DNA of 23,318 nucleotides. It comes from a virus. The stretch spans positions 1 to 23,318 of the IMG/VR virus record IMGVR_UViG_3300013005_005109; one strand, given 5' to 3'. The translations under genes and the position numbers were made by a program. The notes under the pieces were generated by a model. The model did no database searches. It had not been told where the DNA came from and saw nothing but the letters and a program-made list of their open reading frames with translations. Positions 19,601 to 22,194 of this stretch are shown here, piece after piece (the first letter of the stretch is position 1; every line of letters begins with the position of its first letter).

Positions 19601-20698
19601 AGCCTCGTTAATCGCCCTTGTTACGCCCGATGGCCCGCCAAATGCTGCTGGATTTTTTGTAATAAACTCTCGTACTGCTGTAATAATTTGCTCTTTCCCT
19701 GGCTTGGTGGAGGCAAGTTGCTGCATGCCAAGCGTTCGGGCATTTCCGGAAAGAACCAATGCGGCTTTAGATACCTCAGAGCGAACTGTCGCAACAATTC
19801 CCTCTGCAAGGTTAGGGCTACCGTAGAAAATCTTCTGTGGGTCAAATCGGCCGGAGATTTCCTCAATGAGCTGGCGAGAGGCAACGCTTTCAGCTCGGCC
19901 AGCGCCACCACGAGCACGTGGTTGAAGATACTGCGGGTATGCGGGCTGCCTTGAGGTAACAAGCTCCTCAAGCGCCTGGACAACATACCTTGCCTCTATT
20001 TTTCCGCCAGAACTGCGCGGGTCGGCAAAGCTTTCGGCCGGGGCTGGCTTTGGTGTTGCGGCACGCTTAGGTGCCCGGGCAGGCCTATCGCTCTCCACGT
20101 CATCAATTAGGCCAGACCGTCGCAGCTGCGAGCGTATGTTTTCAACGTTTCTGCGGTCACCTCCGGTAGATGGGAAGAAGACCATGCGCTTGGACTTGTC
20201 TGGCGGGTAGGCAACAAAGTGTCCGCCATTGGTCTTTTCAATGCGGAACCCTTGGCGTTCGGCCTTTGCCATCAGGGCTCGTAGGCTTGCCTCTTGGCCA
20301 CGGCGAATCCTGGCGTCTTGAACTATGCCTGAGGAGGATGGGGAGGAGGAGACCCGCCCGGCCTGGCGCTGGACACGCTCCGAAGCTGCGGCTAGTCGGG
20401 ACATTTCCTCCATAGAACGACGAACGGCCCCGCCGACACGGATCGCATTGCGTTCCATGTCGCGCAGAGCCGGTATCGCCGTGCGAGTAATGTCTTTTGC
20501 AAATCCGGCAACGGGGGACTTCGATCCGCTGCCGAGTAGGCCGCCAGACGCAAGGGAGATTTGCTTGTTCGCAGACTGCAAGGCCTTAAGGCCGCTGAGA
20601 AGCCTGTCAATGTCGCGGAGCGTACGGGCTACACCGTCCTGGAATGCGGCAGAGTCAAGCGATATGCCAACCCGTGCTACATTATCAATCTCGGCCAC
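7601..20698 (-). CDS. Giant multidomain tape measure protein (4,365 aa)
   Basis: Tape measure protein, the helical ruler inside the tail tube that is released when DNA is ejected. It begins at GTG (20698), eight bases after a GGGGGG stretch and just after the chaperone stop, with a typical start (VARVGISLDSAAFQDGV). In order: HicA-like fold (about 137-199); helical region; Gly/Pro linker (about 695-727); AATQ repeats (856-875); zincin-like domain with HEIAH (987-991); tape measure core (about 1465-1740); several long hydrophobic stretches (about 1800-2300); coiled coil (about 2417-2573); VGERGPE motif (2824-2830); Pro/Thr linker (about 2885-2929); a second half of about 1,400 residues with a hydrophobic stretch and a second zincin motif HEVGH (3853-3857) plus E3970; Gly-rich hydrophobic region; a second VGERGPE (4286-4292). 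No lysozyme, NlpC/P60 or M23 domain was recognised. It is far longer than most tape measures (about 700-2,000 aa). The stop TAA is 3 nt before the hub gene start. Confidence 0.93.
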   Translation of the reverse strand: MAEIDNVARVGISLDSAAFQDGVARTLRDIDRLLSGLKALQSANKQISLASGGLLGSGSKSPVAGFAKDITRTAIPALRDMERNAIRVGGAVRRSMEEMSRLAAASERVQRQAGRVSSSPSSSGIVQDARIRRGQEASLRALMAKAERQGFRIEKTNGGHFVAYPPDKSKRMVFFPSTGGDRRNVENIRSQLRRSGLIDDVESDRPARAPKRAATPKPAPAESFADPRSSGGKIEARYVVQALEELVTSRQPAYPQYLQPRARGGAGRAESVASRQLIEEISGRFDPQKIFYGSPNLAEGIVATVRSEVSKAALVLSGNARTLGMQQLASTKPGKEQIITAVREFITKNPAAFGGPSGVTRAINEAIAIVQAGRTPVVTRELTASLEKIGTREGSRLGSMLNFSTGMTEAEIAQAISKTIARIPGGFERGNVGPTIRKGGSAVEELKQLVLAEIPVERVRSEYQTAKGGTSPKLQRLMEGVLLSTAFGNNAATESMVGRILEGERGGIPAPLLRELHKAVGPQLQLRGRIGAGEIPAGMDPIYNALPEAIELINAAQAVAGGASRMGRVAGKLAEARKLITAQTTAFGEPSAQGVELASSILAAGRGLPAFFAGLSTYGGRAMSATQGGMGLDPSAITADPRVALQIAQEAAATMLAGLKSGQGKGARGVERLIQEAVEGAIQASAARDPGYLGSAPPASSGGGGGEKPPKPPKAPTAAPEPQEPEEPVSMRRPESARSYRLNPRATGTAKGSAKARAGGYLPYEESDPARQEQLNKNLTQGYKNLANELAKVGMQGGHAFGSAHVEGMIAELNKARALMETRGLLVPPLASHQALIASASSGQSTASLIPATTQAATQAATQAATQAATQAATQAAAEAVARTPGMQRFERLMFGKSASVGPRTANTKFMTEAVEGVLPGITEAFKPFLERNFASQILQHFKASFRGLPGESEGLQGQTTTGAAAGFLEIGNLNRGSGAILRTAIHEIAHGAFERMKEGGYTPPATAMHYGPKGEKLGEKSLQGILSAEGGRGISHADPMFYQLQAEISKKTGGLLANLAFHQYAQSRPQGFNTPGLGVGIAAAQLTPHLQELAFKTKPSLVSASTLFTEFATKIHETAAKVQGGGAPIQELLAQVSAGIGELGKSSKMFPKTSFLEIASILSETIRSYGEGGIRSGAAKQFQGLNMPFEQALQRAFIQATGSLLKPGSELRGITGISNRTPEMMAAFMANASEAEKQAVAMAINPEAFEKIIKGQKPGVAADDPGVQQQLNELTKTILQSTVSQINAEIAQSGALVQKGSLVGMPLPITRRGGFLPAGAYPNESGPQFRLPGGEPVYNIPPGGSLVPLSGQPIDFVERARQEAEARAARMRTASSYGRSIFERFSPVGQYREAQVQYGAQAEASVVNKQQAVTEFQNNAKAAEAARAANSRLNLVIQDGRVQFGQLANVLTQANTGLTQSVTGVLSLGLSFAIGQQAIFAFAGGIQHLMGGIIGFNAMLESAGVGFNTLFKNAGRSVREAQRETESTIQTLKDFANVTNFRFGDLEVAAVRMQAFGFEVDSVKAKAQGQMPILESFTNPYSTTGLKEFRGALVNIGDAVAALGAEDDKLRRVTYALGQMNSAGRVYQNDMMQLANAGIAGYEILANALLAELERTGQTASATYKKLLNPQSAIEEIRRLARIGALSGPGGVQAILQGLEAKYGGGMKAFSRTFQGAMTTVADTSQSLVATAFNPLFSVMRDLLAGTKAQEFNDGLATFLQGEEAIKASQLFARSVKTVAEAIRSGLPEGLSVAGGFMDAVLKTLGGIGGAVTASGGPLNAFITSSVSGFKAMAEILSNDVIRKLGASIIVARALFGFISSNPLVATLGASTALVGFLANAYENNQYGVRSAFDRAAPGILSSADSIANSVIPGVSSAAAASIGTLAATIASALSTAMPVIDGILAAFAGIMKVIEPLAPLFGVLFAGFVGGKLLVDGLALAMTKFANAAARSAEQMAKLKISMFAFKALGAVESYGMQRLVPIQRQDQDGNLVASGFGVDNTPGKTITSPALVRAIAFIEALGASKGGREFIAPAGGVDSVLNTGVDVDYATQRLAELKKYSIDDPKGYNDFLDTVGASERAQIEQALAAGLESVTNRVKGFGDKLSAANGKLAKLGVIIDAVRSRLGMLGGVLTGFGMFGSIASNLLGLDESISTVFNNMMMVGMATEALHGAFIALTAATSAQTAALTFGIAGAVMALAFLTGELSKAAQAAFNNNPINTKAKVVTDTRTRLEGQVGKDKAKEMFPELYAEERGFLDDLETYLRRTFALMGASIDPQGAAARYDTQINREMVADSDPSRAQQWLRDNPSWSMSTTGIIGQLEQVQQDKIKQMLREGFSPDEVAKTLNLDQKYVEELYAKWYGAGDAEATKYISLLTKALDATGELLQQAQEAMQKAMEAFQTPLNRLMSRAQVAIQALFEAEKEALEQEKVAALANVEVLYDGEMIRLGVLEQQYEALQAQAKQMEKLQQLEESRTRASEAALDMFDASVDPLERARAARDAAREMFQDEQRARLDSMGAAIQSGKTSSAYVGTTQFYDEKARALELDQAERSRVMQERIDDLLKKIQEGKISKSKASTELKDIFGDVGLDLEVASAQGYSFMESFSSGFMAALQANINSTFAALPKAITAALNVLSQSAAYKKAQDALNAIMNPDSETRTIKGQTMVDLLKARISDAKNLQTKLREYYALVKPEIGGNDPERVKRFNQIGQFLAQLQRMQNVYTPGGKYTTGQYDDLNTGFMEQFQTLLQMVMSGLAGYNPDRNRAMGGSLSSATSYMVGERGPEMLTMFKQGGGYVTPNHKLPSTLKSSAGALRAGAYGRAVGGYVGYGKGIMPQDFVPDPTPGPTPEPSWEPTPTPTPRPTPTGTPSPTPTPTAGPTPTTTNDPWGLFPFNFRMYTKWINSVIPLGGIGRIYGGPNGEFTGYNRGTTTPFEEDDAFAVVKRPNWWDRFKNDIGVRKIAPFNWEGPGNIKTWSPKSGFVPGIKVEGPDGKIKLKPGNAISKSAANVMAQAFRGTAILSTGMSFFDILGASERGESPARAWVRNIAMNVGALAMAVPNVAGVVASGGMATAGMFAANAAVATALDAISGSVYDLLFGNVWDGKQTQQSIDMGQKKDLGFFGNLFNYNRGFNNPAPKPSLTPGSELLNLPSPTAMPKIRFGGGRAEGGPVDATDVGRGYDGKLSWLEDYTNPATRFIHQILPPGMSNSNLAGVGGFVDILSALYGAGLKSIMPGPDLADALARLVGSGKLPGPLETLARNMLGLSQLSNISRPMSLRDTYELDPGLDIVKRGIWGRGSRPLSTGVVSSIVGGLAGDYGHLGNLLSGDASDLMSLGGADPITSVVTRPGYKPPHVTTSFNDFLSGDYHFPFFATDPASFPENKRIGFTSALPQSGKGATRLAEFQIPGGIPIDQIETILGLPTLIDDKNGYRPFNDAEAKARAAALAAMGFTDLGNHAVATDVLERQIADWRASSGGMPVDPEQILAAKETILRQQETGRILAGRAAQAASLLRAGVFTNIDEAALYAVTADEHFKGVRAKNIDIEAERTRVARTIPRGGSFEDKVALIRERLLYTQPELFPELGPVDAPALKMLLDDAPVIPKSGGEQLDLFSKFPSSDVVDPYNPAADLQERMMSRVLRVGEGLRGKPAQRTVMGDLRPGMLDTILSLIPGVQAFRDRTSLSQVIDEHRFEGIIGETDKYGNKYSFPIQGLPADLISFDWGDIRIPHTLVGNTSAEKLKIISENIRLALAAAPQGMFDPSDPSKRLTVDLVDGGPDSGFAARVARFDTNNIQVDTRTPLTELPDAMIHEVGHLITNNRYTVPKMYLEAFKPSNLKETIGIIKTKGDLRGHIADLQERMQMKDLTAAYEKSLIAQGFDPIRAKEIATNAANSKPLGRIPTNPTGPEYTMPRNFPLPTIYSGADPMEHFADIFAGHTQESLPDPLSNRGTADPFTQAAFGKLQSAGQLLDLDYERVQAQIAEGTLPASVRPVAAARSQYPREVARAFDFRSIRDPGAVRAGLMPELYGSKYRKVAVPFTGGKLNLPGMKTYTTDQGGFKGTAARADSFVGTKKGNFLSGFLADVAMMAISGNFENFGQLIPSLGFNLLSILPKIGGPAAMIAGLLTTGATGGDMGRAVAGTVGSLVGGLLGNLIPIPFIGGMIGSILGGMLGDWIYTSFINPESAKQGTQMIQAGGGAVYNVGPNAPFPFDGPSNVPFSGEPLRKIGGRAFGGAVRPNVGYMVGERGPELLVPGGLGGSIIPNHKMRGPEGVTAVGGGQTVNASVVINNPSVSNAGDIDKLAKKVAEAQTRALRSAGYARPS
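7760..7890 (-). other. C-terminal tape measure signature (VGERGPE), terminal copy
   Basis: Residues about 4270-4313 read FGGAVRPNVGYMVGERGPEL, then LVPGGLGGSIIPNHKM, with VGERGPE at 4286-4292 (7843-7823). A short segment typical of tape measure C-termini follows (VNASVVINNPSVSNAGDIDKLAKKVAEAQTRAL). It is preceded by a Gly-rich hydrophobic stretch (VGGLLGNLIPIPFIGGMIGS) that could enter a membrane during ejection. Confidence 0.85.
8770..9290 (-). other. Second zincin-type metallopeptidase domain in the tape measure protein
   Basis: A beta-rich lead-in (RLTVDLVDG..., ARVARFDTNNIQVDTRT) is followed by LPDAMIHEVGHLI with HEVGH at residues 3853-3857 (9142-9128). At 113 residues downstream lies GADPMEHFADIFAGH, with E3970 (8791-8789). 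The 'dp.E.FAd.FA' helix is the usual place of the third zinc ligand (glutamate) in gluzincin-type peptidases. Both halves of the signature are therefore present, which makes this copy better supported than the first. Substrate unknown. Confidence 0.72.
11912..12046 (-). repeat. Pro/Thr-rich low-complexity linker in the tape measure
   Basis: Residues about 2885-2929 are almost entirely P, T, G, S and E in a PTP repeat (for example EPTPTPTPRPTPTGTPSPTP). It is encoded by GTTGG/GGTGTT-rich DNA on the plus strand. It separates the classical tape measure part, which ends with the first VGERGPE motif, from the additional C-terminal half. An extended, flexible inter-domain linker is the likely role. 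Confidence 0.88.
12140..12265 (-). other. Internal copy of the tape measure C-terminal signature (VGERGPE)
   Basis: Residues about 2812-2853 read AMGGSLSSATSYMVGERGPE, then GGGYVTPNHKLPS, with VGERGPE at 2824-2830 (12229-12209). This 'GG......Y.VGErGPE....GG.v.PN' signature normally occurs once, near the end of tape measure proteins. Here 1,500 further residues follow it, and the same signature appears again at the true C-terminus. Confidence 0.85.
12980..13450 (-). other. Long coiled-coil segment of the tape measure
   Basis: Residues about 2417-2573 are rich in A, E, Q, K and R with few prolines or glycines and regular hydrophobic spacing (LLQQAQEAMQKAMEAF..., ALFEAEKEALEQEKVAAL, LEQQYEALQAQAKQMEKLQQ, ARAARDAAREMFQDEQRARL). 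This is the rod-like, helical part expected to span the tube lumen. Confidence 0.75.
15480..16300 (-). other. Canonical tape measure core domain
   Basis: Residues about 1465-1740 contain the recognisable conserved part of phage tape measures. A hydrophobic segment (IFAFAGGIQHLMGGIIGFNAM) is followed by LESAGVGFNTLF, TLKDFANVTNFRFGDLEVAAVRM, the region with GDAVAALG, LRRVTYALGQMNSAGRVYQNDM, and MQLANAGIAGYEILANAL. The run 'AlgQm...Grv...dm.qLanaGi.gyeiLa' is characteristic of the family (TIGR02675-like). It lies 1,400 residues into the protein, although this domain is normally near the N-terminus. Confidence 0.85.
17430..18040 (-). other. First zincin-type metallopeptidase-like domain in the tape measure protein
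   Basis: The motif ILRTAIHEIAHGAFERM contains HEIAH at residues 987-991 (17740-17726) within a hydrophobic helix, the classic HExxH zinc-binding signature. About 46 residues later, GISHADPMFYQLQAEI offers H1037 or D1039 as possible third ligands, resembling the 'HGp.F' helix of several zincins. The flanks (about residues 887-1090) are mixed helix and strand, unlike the helical tape measure around them. The third ligand and activity are uncertain. Confidence 0.62.
18074..18133 (-). repeat. Five 12-bp tandem repeats encoding (AATQ)5
   Basis: Five consecutive units of A-A-T-Q (residues 856-875) are encoded by imperfect 12-bp repeats. A degenerate unit ATTQ precedes them and AAAE follows. Codons vary between units (GCA/GCT/GCC, ACA/ACC, CAA/CAG). 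The repeat sits just before the first zincin-like domain and likely forms an alanine-rich helical or flexible linker. Confidence 0.9.
20105..20290 (-). other. HicA-like domain within the tape measure protein
   Basis: Residues about 137-199 read as helix, then QGFRIEKTNGGHFVAY, then a basic loop and a strand (PPDKSKRMVFFPST), then DRRNVENIRSQLRRSGL. This matches the HicA/YcfA alpha-beta-beta-beta-alpha double-stranded-RNA-binding-like fold: 'Gf....ggH..y', a 'p' strand and a final helix ending in 'l...gl'. The histidine of the GGH motif is H160, the position of the catalytic histidine in HicA mRNA interferases. The match is by pattern; similar stand-alone or fused domains occur in phage proteins of unknown role. 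Confidence 0.6.
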
Positions 20699-20713
20699 TG
20701 CCTTTACCCCCCG

Positions 20714-21270
20714 CTAGGCCCCCGGCTTTCCGAAGACCGAAATCATTTGCTCCAGAGACCCAACTGTTTTCATCCCTGAAGAACCATCGGCGAATTTCGC
20801 CTTATTTTTACCGGAGGTGTTTTTGGTTTCGCCCTTCATCGCTTCATCACGCTTCTCAACATACTTTGCGTATGCATTGAGTTGTGGAAGCGTAAGTTGC
20901 ATGAACTCGGCTGGGGTATAACCAAAGGCATCTGCATAAGAAGCCATGATCGACCCCCAGTCGATCTCCCCCCAGCTTACGCCTCCGGAGCTTTTCCCTC
21001 GGAAACGCCACCCTCATCGTTGCCGATGAGACCGCTTGAGCGAAGCACCTTGTCGATTTCGTCACGCATTGTATCGAGCGAGAACTTGTCACCTACCGCG
21101 CGCTCATCCATCTTGTTGTCATCCTTGCGAAGGACAAGCCAAAGGATATAACGAAGTACAGTGAACTTGGTAAGGTCGACCTTGTCAAGGCCTCCAAACT
21201 TATCCTCAATGTCCGCGAGGTCGTTGAGGGTGAGTACGCGCGTTGGGCGTACTTGATTAAGGGTTGCCAT
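20714..21270 (-). CDS. Tail assembly chaperone, long (GT-type) product by -1 frameshift
   Basis: Predicted fusion made by slipping back one base at GGGAAAA (20998-20992). It is translated from 21270 to 20992, then from 20992 again to the TAG at 20716-20714, giving 93 + 92 = 185 residues. Directly after the slip the frame reads SSGGVSWGEIDWGSIMASYADAFGYTPAEF and then LTLPQLNAYAKYVEKRDE. This 'WG.I......G.tp.e...LtlpqL.ay' pattern is typical of the T portion of chaperones in lambda-like siphophages. The downstream part also exists as a 77-codon ORF starting at ATG 20947, but that ATG has no well-spaced Shine-Dalgarno and begins in the middle of the conserved segment. Independent translation is therefore less likely. 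The T part is thought to recruit tube subunits to the tape measure. Confidence 0.85.
20948..20966 (-). other. Perfect 7-bp stem-loop downstream of the slippery site
   Basis: The minus strand reads GATCGAC-TGGGG-GTCGATC, a perfect inverted repeat with a 5-nt loop. It begins 25 nt after the slippery heptamer and ends one base before the internal ATG at 20947. That spacing is longer than the usual 5-9 nt for a frameshift stimulator. It may instead, or additionally, block initiation at the internal ATG so that the T segment is made only by frameshifting. The function is inferred. Confidence 0.5.
20977..21270 (-). CDS. Tail assembly chaperone, short (G-type) product
   Basis: A 97-residue acidic, mostly helical protein (TLNDLADIEDKFGG..., LRYILWLVLRKDD, then a polar tail). 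It sits between the tube genes and the tape measure gene, where siphophages encode the G/GT tail assembly chaperones that coat the tape measure before tube polymerisation. The ATG at 21270 has a good Shine-Dalgarno AGGAG (21282-21278) 7 nt upstream. Five codons before its TAA stop lies the in-frame slippery sequence G GGA AAA, which gives a longer product (see the frameshift entry). Size, position and frameshift agree with the family although sequence similarity among chaperones is low. Confidence 0.85.
   Translation of the reverse strand: MATLNQVRPTRVLTLNDLADIEDKFGGLDKVDLTKFTVLRYILWLVLRKDDNKMDERAVGDKFSLDTMRDEIDKVLRSSGLIGNDEGGVSEGKAPEA
20992..20998 (-). promoter_or_regulatory. Programmed -1 ribosomal frameshift slippery site GGGAAAA
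   Basis: The minus strand reads GAG GGA AAA GCT in the zero frame, so the heptamer is G GGA AAA, a perfect X XXY YYZ match, close to the lambda GGGAAAG site. Slippage changes the reading to GGG AAA AGC TCC and enters the open frame of the T-type segment, avoiding the TAA at 20979-20977. It is located at codons 92-93 of the 97-codon chaperone ORF, the expected place. Confidence 0.88.
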
Positions 21271-21282
21271 CTGAACACTCCT

Positions 21283-21299
21283 GGCCCCCGGAGGGGTCC
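21283..21299 (-). other. Short GC-rich hairpin before the chaperone gene
   Basis: Read on the minus strand this is GGACCCC-TCC-GGGGGCC: six GC pairs with one A-G mismatch around a 3-nt loop. It lies in the 46-nt gap between the second tube gene and the tail chaperone gene, just before the Shine-Dalgarno AGGAG (21282-21278). No T-run follows, so it is not a classical terminator. A role in RNA stability or in lowering chaperone expression relative to tube protein is conceivable but unproven. A 12-bp palindrome (21313-21324) also covers the tube gene stop codon. Confidence 0.35.
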
Positions 21300-21316
21300 G
21301 CTAAAAGCTCGGCGGC

Positions 21317-22171
21317 TTAAGCCGTGATTGTCACGATTTGCGCCGTGCTGGAATCATACTGAAGGTTGAACTCAAGGTCAACCTTGATGATGTCCTCTCG
21401 TGTAAACGGAATGTTGTGCTGATAGATACAAACCTTATGGCCGGTGATCTCCACCGACTTGGATGGATCATCTGAGCGGATGTGCGTGAACACTGCACGA
21501 ACCGGTCGGTTGCGGAGCATCGACAAGTCAAGTGGGTTGACAGCCGCTGTACCAAAGTTAAGGTTTTCGCGGAAGTTCAACGTGCCTGGGTAGATGCTTG
21601 TCGAGCCATTATGGGTCAGCGTAGTGCTGAAGAGGCGCGAGAAGCGCATTGGGTCAAGCTCAAGTCCGCTGACGCGGATGGTTGACTTGCCACCAAAGTG
21701 TGCCTTAGCAATAGGGAAGTTAAACTGACCAAAGAATTCACGCTCTTGGAAGGAGATGTCAAACTCAACGTCGCCACCAATTTCGCCAATGTCCTGCATG
21801 CCTTGGTACTGAGCAAGGGCTGCGCTAGCTGGGTCAACAATGGCCGTAATGCTGGCCGTTGTTGAGGCGGTGTTGGTGTGAAGCCATTCGTAGTTGTAAA
21901 CGGTTCCAACATACACGTCGTACGTTGTGGCGCCGGAAAGCGCGGTCCAGGAAACATCAAGCTTCCCGGTTGCGCTAAGGATTGCCGTCAGCGGGGCCGA
22001 CGGAGTTGCCGTACCGGCAGCGTTCCGCCCAGCGACACGTACATAGTACGTGCCGGCTGGGACGGAGCCGCTAGCAGTTGAGGGGGTTACGGCGACGCCC
22101 GCAACCTGAGTATAAAGACCACCGGAAATCCAAGTACCGATTTGGAGCCGGCCGCTACCAAGTGTAAACAT
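21317..22171 (-). CDS. Second tail tube protein with inserted Ig/Fn3-like domain (paralog 2)
   Basis: A 284-residue paralog of the preceding tube protein. The shared block GGDVEFDISFQEREFFGQ begins at residue 132 here and at residue 47 in paralog 1, so about 85 extra residues lie between the common N-terminus (MFTLGSG...W14) and the common core. The extra segment (about residues 25-112) has an Fn3/Ig-like pattern: PAGTYYVRVAGRNAAGT, then LDVSWTALSGATTYDVYVGT, then a final TASITAI strand. Ig-like domains on tube proteins commonly face outward and are thought to help weak binding to cell surfaces. A Shine-Dalgarno AGGGGG (22185-22180) sits 8 nt before the ATG. The protein could be a minor decorating tube subunit or a co-polymer with paralog 1; the sequence cannot decide. 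Confidence 0.76.
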   Translation of the reverse strand: MFTLGSGRLQIGTWISGGLYTQVAGVAVTPSTASGSVPAGTYYVRVAGRNAAGTATPSAPLTAILSATGKLDVSWTALSGATTYDVYVGTVYNYEWLHTNTASTTASITAIVDPASAALAQYQGMQDIGEIGGDVEFDISFQEREFFGQFNFPIAKAHFGGKSTIRVSGLELDPMRFSRLFSTTLTHNGSTSIYPGTLNFRENLNFGTAAVNPLDLSMLRNRPVRAVFTHIRSDDPSKSVEITGHKVCIYQHNIPFTREDIIKVDLEFNLQYDSSTAQIVTITA

Positions 22172-22194
22172 ATTCGTAACCCCCTAAATTTCTA

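Noticed and set aside
7601-20698. Fusion or misassembly of two genes as the cause of the 4,365-residue length
   Set aside because: The frame is open throughout without a stop or frameshift, domain linkers are well formed, and both ends join neighbours at normal spacing. A chimeric assembly cannot be excluded without reads but has no positive sign.
20714-20947. 77-codon ORF as an independent gene
   Set aside because: It starts inside the conserved T segment and lacks a well-spaced Shine-Dalgarno; the in-frame GGGAAAA site explains its expression as a fusion.
20856-21092. 78-codon minus-strand frame overlapping the chaperone pair
   Set aside because: It is the third frame; the slippery site leads to the other frame, which carries the conserved T-type pattern.
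21283-21324. Rho-independent terminator after the second tube gene
   Set aside because: The hairpin and palindrome are GC-rich, but no T-run follows on the minus strand, and the essential chaperone and tape measure genes are downstream.
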